A stretch of 64,000 nt of DNA from assembly GCA_036271555.1 (NCBI GenBank), contig DATBAK010000010.1, positions 186,001 through 250,000 on the forward strand. Direction: 5' to 3'. The notes under the pieces were generated by a model. The model was not told where the DNA came from and ran no database searches. It saw only the letters and a program-made list of their open reading frames with translations. Shown here one piece after another: positions 1-8,330 of the stretch (the first letter of the stretch is position 1; every line of letters starts with the position of its first letter). The position numbers and the translations under genes are program-made. Source of the stretch: Acidimicrobiia bacterium (GTDB lineage Bacteria; Actinomycetota; Acidimicrobiia; IMCC26256; PALSA-610).

Positions 1-1
1 G

Positions 2-62
2 CTCGCAAGCTTCGCCCTCCCCGACGCCTCAGTCTCCGGCTCGGGCGGGCCGCGCCGCGACC
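2..62. repeat. Dispersed repeat A, copy 1
   Basis: About 60 bp closely match 20546-20606. The first 30 bases differ at only two positions, then there is a one-base indel, and the GGGCGGGCCGC core is shared. At 20546 the same repeat forms the C-terminal codons of a small membrane protein. Here it lies at the window edge just before a nitrilase-like gene. What it does is unknown. Confidence 0.7.
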
Positions 63-71
63 AGCCCGCTC

Positions 72-608
72 GTGCAGGAACAACGCTCACCGACCGATGC
101 CGCGCCGGCGCCGGCACCGCGCCGGCCGCCGCTGCGCGAGGGCTACGTGCAGGTCGCGATCCTTTCCGACGACGACCTGCTCGACCGGATCGACGGCCAC
201 GGCGTCGACCTCGTCGTCGGCCCGCGCGGTGTGGTGCGCAACGCGCGCGCCGACTTGGCGGTCGCGACGTTCGCCGACGACGAACTCGTCGACCCGCGCC
301 CGGCGCGCGCCGCCGCGCTCGACGGTGTCGAGTGCATCGTGTGGCTCGCGCATCGAGTGCGCACACCACTGGTCGAGGAGATCGCGCGCACGCGCGCGCT
401 GGAGAACCGCGTGTTCGTGCTCGTGTGGCGCGCCGCGACCGACGGAGGACCGCTCGTCGCCGATCCCTCGGGCGCGGTGATCGCACGGGCCGCGGCGGCG
501 CGCTTCGTCGTGCAGACCGCGTGCCTGCGCGCGGCGACCGCGACCAAGGTCATGGCGCCCGGCACCGACGCCTGGGACGCGGTGCTCGCGCTGGGACGCG
601 AACCGTGA
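72..608 (+). CDS. Nitrilase-fold (C-N hydrolase-like) protein, possibly 5' truncated by the window edge
   Basis: The 178-residue product resembles the C-terminal half of carbon-nitrogen hydrolases. It has a stretch like the family's cysteine-loop region, then ARTRALENRVFVLVW and LVADPSGAVIARA, which match the usual A-x-EN-x-v-f-v and iiDP-G-x-v-l-A motifs. Where the catalytic Cys is expected the sequence reads AVATFADDE, so the nucleophile looks absent. Start GTG 72 is weak: the frame is open to the left edge and there is no ribosome site, so the gene may begin outside the window. It is followed at 609-707 by a non-coding stretch with a REP-like repeat. Family assignment is by motif only; enzymatic activity is doubtful. 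Confidence 0.5.
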   Translation: MQEQRSPTDAAPAPAPRRPPLREGYVQVAILSDDDLLDRIDGHGVDLVVGPRGVVRNARADLAVATFADDELVDPRPARAAALDGVECIVWLAHRVRTPLVEEIARTRALENRVFVLVWRAATDGGPLVADPSGAVIARAAAARFVVQTACLRAATATKVMAPGTDAWDAVLALGREP

Positions 609-666
609 CGCGCGCTCCCACCGCCGCGCTCGAGCGGAGCGAGCGGCGCGCCCTCGGCCGTCGCGT

Positions 667-707
667 GAGGCGTCAGGAGCGGCGCGCGCAGCGAGCGCGA
701 CCAGAAA
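667..707 (-). repeat. REP-like 3' repeat, zwf copy
   Basis: Read on the zwf strand, the sequence TTTCTGGTCGCGCTCGC starts straight after the zwf stop codon and runs to TCCTGACGCCTCA. Equivalent copies follow the stops of marP, prcA, gcvT and ggt. It may form a hairpin or act in 3' end formation, but the sequence alone does not show which. Confidence 0.65.
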
Positions 708-2198
708 TCAGCCGTTGCGCCAGGTGTCGCCGACGCCCAGGATCGCGTCGGCCGCGGCGGGGCCCCAGGTGCCGGCGGGATAGCGGCGCACCGGGATCAA
801 CCCGTCGGCGATGCCGTCGAGCACGGGCTGCACGAGCTGCCACGCGGCGTCGACCTCGTCTTCGCGGATGAACAGCGTCGCGTCGCCGACCATCACGTCG
901 AGCAGCAGCCGTTCGTACGCCTCGGGTGCGGCCTCGGTGAAACCGGAGCGGAAGTTGAAGTCGAGCCCGACCGTGCGCACCGACCACGTCGATCCCGGCA
1001 CTTTTGCCCCGAACTCGAGCCGCACACCTTCGTCGGGCTGGATGCGCAGCACCATCGTGTTCGGCTCGACCGACTCGACCGCGCGCGCCGGGAGCGGCGA
1101 GTGCGGCACCGGCTTGAACTGCAGCACCACCTCGGTCGTGCGCTGCGCGAGGCGCTTGCCGGTGCGCAGGTAGAAGGGCACGCCTTCCCAGCGCCAGTTG
1201 TCGATCTCGAAGCGCAGCGCGACGTACGTCTCGGTCTGGCTGTCGGCGGCGACGCCCTCTTCGTCGCGGTAGCCGACGACCGCCTCGGCCTCCACCGTGC
1301 CCGCGGTGTACTGCCCGCGCACGACGGCCGACCCGACCTCGCCGGCCGACAACGGCTTCACCGCGCGCAGCACCTTCACCTTCTCGTCGCGCACTGGATT
1401 CGCGGCGAACGACGCCGGTGCCTCCATCGCGATCAGCGACAGCACCTGCATGCAATGGTTCTGCACGATGTCGCGCAGCGCGCCCGCGCCCTCGTAGAAC
1501 GAGCCGCGGTGCTCGACACCGAGCGGCTCCGCCACCGTGATCTGCACGTGGTCGACGTAGCGGCGGTTCCAGACCGGCTCGAAGATCGCGTTCGCGAAGC
1601 GCAGGGCGAGGATGTTCTGGACCGTCTCCTTGCCGAGGTAGTGGTCGATGCGGAACACCTGGTGTTCGTCGAAGCACCCGTGCAGGAGGTTGTTCAGGTC
1701 GCGCGCGCTGGCGAGATCGTGACCGAAGGGCTTCTCGATCACGATGCGGCTGAAGCCGCCTTCGCTCTCGACCGCGAGCCCGGAGTCGCCGAGACCGGTG
1801 ATCGCAGCCTCGAACAGCTGCGGCACCGTCGAGAGGTAGAAGATCCGCCGGCCACCGAGGTTGAGCTTCTCGTCGAGCTCGTCGAGCACGGTTCCGAGCC
1901 GCTTGAACGTGCCGGGATCGTCGAAGCTGCCGGCGACATAGCGGCACTCGAACTCGCGCTGGTCGAGCGGGTCGGCGGCGTCGGGATGCACCTTCCGCAC
2001 CGCGTCGAGGACGTTCGCGCGGAAATCGTCGTCGTCGTACTCGGTGCGCGCGATGCCGACGAGCGCGAAGCGCGCCGGCAGCTGGCCACGCGCCGCGAGC
2101 GACCCGACCGCGGGATAGAGCTTGCGGTGGGCGAGGTCGCCGCTCGCACCCATCACGACGAGCACGACACCGGGGGGTATGCGGGGCTCGGCGGCCAT
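708..2198 (-). CDS. zwf: Glucose-6-phosphate 1-dehydrogenase
   Basis: Oxidises glucose-6-phosphate to 6-phosphogluconolactone with NADP, the first step of the oxidative pentose-phosphate pathway, in the cytoplasm. The 496-residue protein has the nucleotide-binding motif GASGDLA near residues 17-23 and the signature RIDHYLGKE at about 183-191, with the substrate-binding His and the catalytic region. An in-frame ATG at 2255 would add 19 residues. ATG 2198 is preferred because a TATCCT box ends 7 nt before it, fitting a leaderless transcript. It is transcribed away from mug, whose start lies about 55 bp upstream. It sits close to tkt and tal, with which it shares the pathway. Confidence 0.96.
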   Translation of the reverse strand: MAAEPRIPPGVVLVVMGASGDLAHRKLYPAVGSLAARGQLPARFALVGIARTEYDDDDFRANVLDAVRKVHPDAADPLDQREFECRYVAGSFDDPGTFKRLGTVLDELDEKLNLGGRRIFYLSTVPQLFEAAITGLGDSGLAVESEGGFSRIVIEKPFGHDLASARDLNNLLHGCFDEHQVFRIDHYLGKETVQNILALRFANAIFEPVWNRRYVDHVQITVAEPLGVEHRGSFYEGAGALRDIVQNHCMQVLSLIAMEAPASFAANPVRDEKVKVLRAVKPLSAGEVGSAVVRGQYTAGTVEAEAVVGYRDEEGVAADSQTETYVALRFEIDNWRWEGVPFYLRTGKRLAQRTTEVVLQFKPVPHSPLPARAVESVEPNTMVLRIQPDEGVRLEFGAKVPGSTWSVRTVGLDFNFRSGFTEAAPEAYERLLLDVMVGDATLFIREDEVDAAWQLVQPVLDGIADGLIPVRRYPAGTWGPAAADAILGVGDTWRNG

Positions 2199-2205
2199 CG
2201 ACGCC

Positions 2206-2211
2206 AGGATA
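2206..2211 (-). promoter_or_regulatory. -10 box of zwf (leaderless)
   Basis: TATCCT on the minus strand, 7 nt before ATG 2198. At that distance transcription would begin at or next to the start codon. Confidence 0.55.
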
Positions 2212-2253
2212 GGAGCCGTGGCGCGCGCCCCTTCACCGTTCTCGTTGCCGCTC

Positions 2254-2913
2254 ATGCTCGTGAGGCGCTACCGCGCGACGGTGGTGGGCGAAACGACCGT
2301 GCTGCGCGTCACGCGATCGTGGGACCCCGAGCACCTGGCTGCGGTCGTGCTCGGCGGCGGATTCTCGTGTGATGCCGTCGAGGCCGGCGACGACTCGTGG
2401 CGCGTGCAGGCGACCCGGCAGCGGACGCTGCCCGACACCGTCGGCCCGGGCCTGCGCGCCCTGCTCGTCGGACTCAATCCGAGCCTCTACTCGGCCGATG
2501 CCGGGGTCGGCTTCGCGCGGCCGGGCAACCGGTTCTGGCCCGCCGCGCTCGCCGCGGGTCTCGTCACGCGCGATCGCGATCCTCTCGACGCGCTCTGCGC
2601 ACACGGTGTCGGCATGACCGATCTCGTGAAGCGCGCGACCGCACGCGCCGACGAGCTCTCCGACGACGAGTTCCGCGCCGGCGCGGCGCGCGTCCGCGCG
2701 CTCGTCGAATGGCTCACACCCGCGTCGGTGTGCTTCGTCGGACTCTCGGGCTACCGGATCGCGGTCGACCGGCGCGCGGTCGCGGGCTGGCAGCGCGAGC
2801 GTTTCGGTGGCGCGGCGACCTACGTGATGCCGAATCCGAGTGGTCTCAACGCGCACGCGCCACCCGCGGTGCTTGCCGAGCACCTACGGGTGTTCGGCCT
2901 CGGCCTGCACTGA
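2254..2913 (+). CDS. mug: Mug/TDG-type uracil-DNA glycosylase
   Basis: Predicted to remove uracil or thymine from G:U and G:T mismatches in DNA. The motif [20 protein letters not shown] followed by NRFWP matches the family's G-I-N-P-G...G-N-x-F-W active-site loop, and [10 protein letters not shown] matches the conserved C-terminal M-P-x-x-S loop. The core begins about 70 residues in; the N-terminal extension ([11 protein letters not shown]) is unassigned. Total length is 219 residues. ATG 2254 is the first clear start, though GTG 2218 in the same frame is possible. It lies on the opposite strand to its neighbours, divergent from zwf, and its last 30 bp overlap the end of the DUF427 gene tail to tail. 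Confidence 0.85.
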   Translation: MLVRRYRATVVGETTVLRVTRSWDPEHLAAVVLGGGFSCDAVEAGDDSWRVQATRQRTLPDTVGPGLRALLVGLNPSLYSADAGVGFARPGNRFWPAALAAGLVTRDRDPLDALCAHGVGMTDLVKRATARADELSDDEFRAGAARVRALVEWLTPASVCFVGLSGYRIAVDRRAVAGWQRERFGGAATYVMPNPSGLNAHAPPAVLAEHLRVFGLGLH

Positions 2914-3303
2914 CCAGGGCGTCGTCGGCTTCGTGATCGCCGCGCCGTCGACCGCGATCTCGTCGACCTTCTCGTCGAAGAAGCACACGAGCTCGGTGAT
3001 GTCCTCGCGACCGGCAAGCGGGTGCGGGTAGCTCCACGCCACGTCGGTGACCGCGCCGCCGTTCACCTTCGCCGACCAGTACACCGCGTCGCCCTTGAAC
3101 GGGCAGTGACTCGTCGTCTCGGTCGGCACGAGCTTGTCCATCGCGATGTCGGTACGCGGGATGTAGAGCCGGTCGGGGAGGCCGGTCTCGTGCAGGACCC
3201 GTGCGTTCGTGCTGTCGGCCACCGTCTCGCCGTGCACCGTGACCGTGACCCGCGCCGAGACCGGGTCGGTCGTGATGACGTGACCCTCGGCTGCGCCACT
3301 CAT
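2884..3303 (-). CDS. DUF427 family protein
   Basis: A 139-residue cytoplasmic protein of the DUF427 family, a small beta-rich fold with no firmly established function. Diagnostic motifs are LYIPRTDI, SHCPFKGDAVYWS and VAWSYPHPL, close to the family's Y-f-P-x-x-d, T-x-C-P-y-K-G-x-a-x-y and W-x-Y-x-x-P elements. The start ATG 3303 overlaps the tal stop by 4 bp (ATGA), so translation is likely coupled to transaldolase. The 3' end overlaps mug on the other strand by 30 bp. A metabolic link to the pentose-phosphate genes is suggested only by position. Confidence 0.88.
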   Translation of the reverse strand: MSGAAEGHVITTDPVSARVTVTVHGETVADSTNARVLHETGLPDRLYIPRTDIAMDKLVPTETTSHCPFKGDAVYWSAKVNGGAVTDVAWSYPHPLAGREDITELVCFFDEKVDEIAVDGAAITKPTTPWSVQAEAEHP

Positions 3304-4397
3304 GACTGCGCCAGCTCGCGCGCCTTCTTCGTCAGCGTGTCGAGCGCGTCGTGGAAGCTGGCGGAGAAGGAGGCGACGCCTTCGCGCTCGAGCGTGTCGG
3401 TGACGTCGTCGAAGTCGACACCCGCGCTCGCGAGCGCGTCGATGGTCGCCTGCGCGTCGTCGACGCCCTCGGTGACCGTGCCCGCCCGTAGGCCCTCGTG
3501 GTCCTGCAGCGCGTCGATCGACGCCTGGGCAAGCGTGTTGACGGTGTGCGGGCCGATGAGCTCGTCGACGTAGAGCGTGGGGGAGTAGGCAGGGTTCTTC
3601 GTCGACGTCGATGCCCACAGCGGACGTTGCACTCGCGCGCCCTTCGCGGCGAGCGCGTCCCAGCGCTTCCCGCTGAACGTCTGCTCGAAGAGCCGGTACG
3701 CGAGCTTCGCGTTCGCGACCGCGGCCTTGCCCCGCAGCTCGTGCCCTTCCGGCAGCCGGCGGTCGGTCTCGGTGTCGACGCGGCTCACGAAGAACGACGC
3801 CACGCTGTTCACCTTCGAGAGGTCGCCGCCCTTCGCCGCGAGCTGTTCGAGACCCGCGAGGTACGCCTCGATCACTTCGCCGTGGCGCTTCAGGGCAAAG
3901 ATCAAGGTGACGTTCACGTTGATGCCGGCCGCGATCGTCTCGGTGATCCCGGGCAGGCACTCACGCGTGCCGGGGATCTTGATCATCACGTTCGGGCGGT
4001 CGACGCGCGAGAAGAGCTCGGCCGCCTGCGTCACCGTGTCCTTGGCGTTGTGCGCGTAATCCGGGTCGACCTCGACCGACACGAAGCCATCGGCACCGTC
4101 GTTCGCGTCGTAGACCGGCCGCAGCAGATCCGCGGCGTCGCGGATGTCGGTGGTGACGAGCTCCCAGTACGAATCCTTCGCCTCGGTGCCGGACTTCGCC
4201 AGCTTCGCGAGCTGCGCGTCGTAGTCGTCGCCCGCGGCGAGCGCCTTCTCGTAGATCGTCGGGTTCGACGTGACGCCACGGATGCCGTCGCGCTCCATCA
4301 GCAGCTTCAGGCCGCCGGTGGCGTACGCGCGGGTGAGGTTGTCGTACCAGGGGCTCTGCCCGAACTCGGGCAGCTTCGCGATGGAACTGTGCTTCAT
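3300..4397 (-). CDS. tal: Transaldolase
   Basis: Transfers dihydroxyacetone between sedoheptulose-7-phosphate and glyceraldehyde-3-phosphate in the non-oxidative pentose-phosphate pathway. The 365-residue product has GVTSNPTIYEKA near residues 41-52 and the Schiff-base Lys at about 140 in VMIKIPGT; length and motifs fit the actinobacterial TalB-like group. ATG 4397 is supported by GGGAGG 10 nt upstream. This ribosome site lies inside the 86-bp repeat that separates tal from tkt, and the start overlaps the stop of the repeat's mini-ORF (ATGA). The next gene, DUF427, is in turn coupled by ATGA. Confident on all points except how the repeat affects expression. Confidence 0.97.
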   Translation of the reverse strand: MKHSSIAKLPEFGQSPWYDNLTRAYATGGLKLLMERDGIRGVTSNPTIYEKALAAGDDYDAQLAKLAKSGTEAKDSYWELVTTDIRDAADLLRPVYDANDGADGFVSVEVDPDYAHNAKDTVTQAAELFSRVDRPNVMIKIPGTRECLPGITETIAAGINVNVTLIFALKRHGEVIEAYLAGLEQLAAKGGDLSKVNSVASFFVSRVDTETDRRLPEGHELRGKAAVANAKLAYRLFEQTFSGKRWDALAAKGARVQRPLWASTSTKNPAYSPTLYVDELIGPHTVNTLAQASIDALQDHEGLRAGTVTEGVDDAQATIDALASAGVDFDDVTDTLEREGVASFSASFHDALDTLTKKARELAQS

Positions 4398-4483
4398 GCG
4401 GCTACGACCTCCCGCGCTCGATCCTGACGGTGAGCGGTCTCGCGTCGCCGGCCGCGCCTGCGGTCTGCGCCTGGCTGCTTCAT
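4398..4483 (-). repeat. 86-bp ATGA cassette repeat, copy 2 (tal-proximal)
   Basis: Read on the minus strand, a 29-codon mini-ORF runs from ATG 4483 to a TGA at 4396-4394, and that TGA overlaps the tal ATG (ATGA). Its own ATG overlaps the stop of the mini-ORF in copy 1. Between the two ATGs there are exactly 86 bp. It differs from copy 1 by about two bases over the shared 80. The distal end holds GGGAGG 10 nt before the tal start. The predicted peptide is rich in Arg (ADRRRGRRRETAHRQ) and may or may not be functional. Confidence 0.85.
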
Positions 4484-4564
4484 GCGGCTACGACCTCCCG
4501 CGCTCGATCCTGACGGTGAGCGGTCTCGCGTCGCTGACCGCGCCTGCGGTCTGCGCCTGGCTGA
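4484..4564 (-). repeat. 86-bp ATGA cassette repeat, copy 1 (tkt-proximal)
   Basis: Tandem copy of the repeat at 4398-4483. Its mini-ORF of 32 codons runs from ATG 4578, which overlaps the tkt stop as ATGA, to the TGA at 4482-4480, which overlaps the ATG of copy 2. The whole tkt to tal gap is therefore a chain of three stop/start overlaps. The first six codons (MSPTNQ) lie outside the repeat and look like the original tkt flank. Confidence 0.85.
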
Positions 4565-4574
4565 TTGGTGGGAC

Positions 4575-6599
4575 TCATGCAGGGACGTCCTCGTTCGGCA
4601 TGGGGGGCGGGGGGTCTGCGAGACCGAGGAGCGCGCGGGCGCGGTCGGCGACGTACTCGGGTGTGAAGCCGAACCGTTCGAGCACGACATCGCCAGGAGC
4701 CGACGCGCCGAAGCGGTCGATCGACACGACTTCGTCGGCGTAGCGCGACCAGCCGAACGACGAGGCCGCCTCGACCGCGAGCGTCGGCGCGCCGGGCGGC
4801 AGCACCTCGGCGCGTGCATCGGCGGGCTGCGCCTCGAAGAGATCCCACGACGGCATCGACACGAGCCGCACCGACAGTCCTTCGTCGAGCAGCGCGCGCC
4901 GTGCGCGTGCGCACACCTCGACCTCGGAACCGGTGCCGACGAGCACGAGGTCGAGCTTCTTCGCGTCGGGCTCGTCGGCGAGCACGTACGCGCCCCTCGC
5001 CACGCCCGCCTCGGCGCGCTCCGCGGTGCCCTCGACGATCGACACCGACTGTCGCGAGAGGATCATCGCGGTCGGGCCGGCGCCGTCGATGTGGGCACGC
5101 CACGCCTGCGCGACCTCGTTCGCGTCGGCGGGACGGATCACGCGCAGTTGCGGGATCGCGCGGATCGCCGCGAGCTGCTCGACCGGTTGGTGGGTCGGGC
5201 CGTCGGGACCGACTCCGATCGAGTCGTGCGTCCACACGAACGCGACCTTGGCCTGCTGGATCGCGGCGAGGCGCGCGGCGGGCCGCATGTAGTCGGAGAA
5301 GACGAAGAACGTGCCACCGAACGGGATCGTGCCCGACACGGCCATGCCGTTCATGACCGAACCCATCGCGTGCTCGCGCACGCCGAAGTGGATGAGCCGG
5401 CCGCTGAGATCGCCGGTCGTCATCGCGGTCGTGCTCTTCACGAGCGTGCCGGTGTTGCCGGAGAGGTCGGCGCCACCGCCGACGAGCCCGGGCACGACGT
5501 CGTAGATCTCGGTGAGCACCTTGCCGCTCGCGGCGCGGGTTGCGATCGACTCACCGGGCTGCCAGGTCGGCAGCTTCGCGGCCCAGCCGTCGAGCCCGCG
5601 GCCCGTGAGGCACGCCTCGTACTCCGTCGCGCGCTCGGGGTTCGTGGTGCTCCACGCCTTCACGCGGTCGCGCCATTCGTCACGGTGCACGAGACCGCGC
5701 CGGCCCGCGGCGCGGTACAGCTCGATCACGTCGTCGGGCGCGTAGAAGTCTTCGGCCGGGAGCCCGAGGATCTCCTTCACCTTCGCGACCTCGTCGGCGC
5801 CGAGCGCGTTCCCGTGCGCGAACTCGCTGTCGGTGTACTTCGGCGACGGCCAGCCGATGTGGCTGCGCAGCACGACGAGCGTCGGCCGATCCGCTTCCGC
5901 CATTCCCGCGCGCAGTCCGCCCTCGAGCGCGTCGCAGTCGTTGGCGGCTTCGCCGAGCTGCACGACGTGCCAGCCGTACGCCTCGAAGCGCTTGGGCACG
6001 TCGTCGGTGTACGCGAGCTCGGTCGGGCCGTCGATCGTGATGTGGTTGTCGTCGTAGACGTACACGATCCGGCCGAGTCCGAGGTGGCCCGCGAGCGATG
6101 CGGACTCGTGGCTGATGCCCTCTTCGAGGTCGCCGTCGCTGCAGATCGCGAACACGTGGTGATTGCTGACCTCGGGTCCGAAGCGCTGGCGCAGGTGCTG
6201 CTCCGCGATCGCCATGCCGATGCCGTTCGCGAAGCCCTGCCCGAGCGGGCCCGTCGTGACCTCGACCCCGCGCGTGTGCAGGCGCTCGGGGTGGCCGGGT
6301 GTGCGCGAACCCCACTGGCGGAAGTTGCGGAGGTCGTCGAGCTCGAGGCCGTAACCACAGAGGTACAACATCGAGTACAGGAGCATCGACGCGTGGCCCG
6401 CGGACAGGACGAAGTGGTCGCGGTCCGGCCAGTCCGGGTCGCTCGCCGCGTAGGTCATGACGCGGGTGAAGAGCACGTGCGCGAGCGGCGCGAGCGCCAT
6501 CGGCGTCCCCGGGTGCCCGTTCTCGGCGCGCTGCACCGCGTCCATCGAGAGCCCGCGGATGACGTTGATCGCCCGCTGTTCCAGGTCGGCATCGGTCAC
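4575..6599 (-). CDS. tkt: Transketolase
   Basis: Thiamine-diphosphate enzyme moving two-carbon units between sugar phosphates in the pentose-phosphate pathway. The 674-residue protein shows the TPP/Mg motif from CSDGDLEEG to YDDNHITIDG in the N-terminal domain, the pyrimidine-domain glutamate in HFGVREHAMG, and SIGVGPDGPTHQPVEQL. It starts at GTG 6599 behind a purine-rich GAGGAAAGGG about 10 nt upstream. The FIST gene ends 65 bp upstream on the same strand. The stop overlaps the first mini-ORF of the 86-bp repeat array, so tal lies in the same operon. Confidence 0.97.
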   Translation of the reverse strand: MTDADLEQRAINVIRGLSMDAVQRAENGHPGTPMALAPLAHVLFTRVMTYAASDPDWPDRDHFVLSAGHASMLLYSMLYLCGYGLELDDLRNFRQWGSRTPGHPERLHTRGVEVTTGPLGQGFANGIGMAIAEQHLRQRFGPEVSNHHVFAICSDGDLEEGISHESASLAGHLGLGRIVYVYDDNHITIDGPTELAYTDDVPKRFEAYGWHVVQLGEAANDCDALEGGLRAGMAEADRPTLVVLRSHIGWPSPKYTDSEFAHGNALGADEVAKVKEILGLPAEDFYAPDDVIELYRAAGRRGLVHRDEWRDRVKAWSTTNPERATEYEACLTGRGLDGWAAKLPTWQPGESIATRAASGKVLTEIYDVVPGLVGGGADLSGNTGTLVKSTTAMTTGDLSGRLIHFGVREHAMGSVMNGMAVSGTIPFGGTFFVFSDYMRPAARLAAIQQAKVAFVWTHDSIGVGPDGPTHQPVEQLAAIRAIPQLRVIRPADANEVAQAWRAHIDGAGPTAMILSRQSVSIVEGTAERAEAGVARGAYVLADEPDAKKLDLVLVGTGSEVEVCARARRALLDEGLSVRLVSMPSWDLFEAQPADARAEVLPPGAPTLAVEAASSFGWSRYADEVVSIDRFGASAPGDVVLERFGFTPEYVADRARALLGLADPPPPMPNEDVPA

Positions 6600-6664
6600 T
6601 GAATGGCCCTTTCCTCGACCGGTCCCACACTAAACGCGCCTCGCGTGCGCGACGGACCCTCGGC

Positions 6665-7810
6665 TCAGTCGAACAGCGCGAGGCTGGCGGTGAAGCTGTG
6701 CAGGAAGTTGCGGCCGCCGACGGGGCCGATCTCGCCCGCGCAGAACGCGCCCGCGAGGGCCATTGGTCCCAGCTGCTCCTCGACGACGCCGGTGTCGTGA
6801 TCCGGGCTTCCGAACATCCGCCGACCGCGCCCGGTACACGTGAACAGCAGGCCGGCACCCGCGCAACGACTGCCCAGCGCAGCGACGAGGTCGTCGGTCG
6901 CGGAATCGGAATCGCGCACGTGGAACTGCAGCACCTGGCCGACGCCCACGTCGTCGCCGATGGTGAGCGCGCCGCTGCGTTGGTCCGCGGCGAGCACCGC
7001 GCGCACGAGGAAGTCGCCGCGCTCGAACTCGGTCTTGTGCTCGTCGACGACCACTCCGACGTGCAGTCCCTGCGCGAGCAGCTCGCGATCGCGGTCGTCG
7101 GCGCGCGCGACGAGCTCCTCGAGCCGCGCGATCGCGCGCTGCCCACCGAGCTCGTGCACGACGTTGCCCTCGGCCTTCGTCACGGTGAAGGGGCTGCCGA
7201 CCGGCCGGCAGCCCTGCGACACGATCGTGCGCACACCAATCGCGGGCGACAGCACGACACCGACCGCGCCGCCGGGCACGACACGGTCGTCGAGGACGAG
7301 ACGGTTGCCGCCCGGCATCGCGCCGGCCGATGCGAGACCGCCGATCACGTGCACGCCCGGGAGTAGCTCGTTGCACTGGTCGAGCAGCTCGACGACGGGA
7401 AACGTGAACGGATCGGCCAGGAACAGCACCGTCGACCCGGCCTCGAGGTCGCCGGGCCAGCCTTCGACGCGCACCGCGTCGCCCTCGCGCCGGACGTCGA
7501 GCGAGAAACCGCTCGCCCGGCCGCCGCCCCAGTTCGCGGCCCACACCGTGATCCCGGGCTCGTCCTCGATCTCGCGCGCACCGCCGGCCACTGCGACCGC
7601 CGTTGCACCGACGAGCACGTCGGGCTCGAGGATGGCGCGCAGGCCCGACGCGATGTCGGCGAACGCGGGGACGTGGTGGCGCGACACGAAGCACACGACG
7701 AGATCGGGCCGCTCGCCCTCGAGCTGGTCGAGGATCTCGCCCGCGACCGCACCGACCGCTTCGAACGCCACGGGGTGCACCGACAACGCGGCCGCGTAGC
7801 GGGAGGTCAC
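6665..7810 (-). CDS. FIST domain sensor-like protein
   Basis: The 381-residue product has FIST_N (about residues 30-220) followed by FIST_C (about 225-370), a pair found in signal-transduction proteins thought to bind small ligands such as amino acids. Visible family features include IGGLASAG, SQGCRPVG near residue 210, and GCAGAGLLFTCTGRG in FIST_C. No transmembrane segment or output domain is present, so it is cytoplasmic and stand-alone. GTG 7810 lies 13 nt after the stop of the upstream 127-residue protein; tkt follows. Its place ahead of tkt hints at sensing linked to carbon metabolism, but this is inference. Confidence 0.85.
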   Translation of the reverse strand: MTSRYAAALSVHPVAFEAVGAVAGEILDQLEGERPDLVVCFVSRHHVPAFADIASGLRAILEPDVLVGATAVAVAGGAREIEDEPGITVWAANWGGGRASGFSLDVRREGDAVRVEGWPGDLEAGSTVLFLADPFTFPVVELLDQCNELLPGVHVIGGLASAGAMPGGNRLVLDDRVVPGGAVGVVLSPAIGVRTIVSQGCRPVGSPFTVTKAEGNVVHELGGQRAIARLEELVARADDRDRELLAQGLHVGVVVDEHKTEFERGDFLVRAVLAADQRSGALTIGDDVGVGQVLQFHVRDSDSATDDLVAALGSRCAGAGLLFTCTGRGRRMFGSPDHDTGVVEEQLGPMALAGAFCAGEIGPVGGRNFLHSFTASLALFD

Positions 7811-7823
7811 GGTGCGCTCCGGG

Positions 7824-8207
7824 CTACGCGATCACCGTGAGGGGCACGACGACCGACGAGCCGCTCTCCGCGATCGTGCAGTGCGCCTCGATGGTGCTCG
7901 GCGATTCGTACTCGAGCTCGCCCTTCACGAGCCGGTAGCCGAACTTCCCCGGCTCGACCTCGAACGGCTGCACGTTGCGCCCGACCTCGACGCCGGCCTC
8001 GTTGACGAATCGCGTCTCGAGCGTGCCCGATCCGCTCGCCGCGTCCTTCGGCACTCGCACGAGCACGACGAGGTGCGGCGCGAGGTGCGCGGGGAACTCG
8101 GTGGCGCGGGTCGAGAAGAACGCGCCCGTGATGTCGATGCGCGTCGACGGACCCTCGACCTGACGGAACTGGATGTTCTCCACGAACAGTGCGGCGACGA
8201 TCTCCAT
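7824..8207 (-). CDS. Conserved hypothetical protein, beta-rich
   Basis: A 127-residue protein that I do not recognise with confidence. It alternates short hydrophobic and polar segments (LVVLVRVPKDA, LETRFVNEAG, VVVPLTVIA), suggesting an all-beta fold, and has no Cys cluster, signal peptide or membrane helix. It is the first gene of the FIST-tkt-tal operon. Start ATG 8207 follows a TAAGTT box with a 6-nt gap, so the transcript is probably leaderless. Function unknown. Confidence 0.75.
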   Translation of the reverse strand: MEIVAALFVENIQFRQVEGPSTRIDITGAFFSTRATEFPAHLAPHLVVLVRVPKDAASGSGTLETRFVNEAGVEVGRNVQPFEVEPGKFGYRLVKGELEYESPSTIEAHCTIAESGSSVVVPLTVIA

Positions 8208-8213
8208 GCGTCG

Positions 8214-8219
8214 AACTTA
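8214..8219 (-). promoter_or_regulatory. -10 box of the FIST-tkt-tal operon (leaderless)
   Basis: TAAGTT on the minus strand, 6 nt before ATG 8207. No convincing -35 box is seen. Confidence 0.5.
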
Positions 8220-8330
8220 TTCGCTCGCGCCGGCGCCGGCTCCCCTCCGGGTCGCCGACTCGTACGCTCGTTGGCGCGTCTCGACGCCCGCTCCGCTCCC
8301 GCCGTCGGCCGCTCGGGGCCGTGAGGCGCC

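Noticed and set aside
1661-1676. GAAC...GTTC palindrome inside zwf as a LexA box
   Set aside because: The gap between half sites is seven bases rather than four and it lies inside a coding region.
4482-6602. Plus-strand open frame of 706 codons opposite transketolase
   Set aside because: Composition is typical of a shadow frame; transketolase motifs are unambiguous on the other strand.
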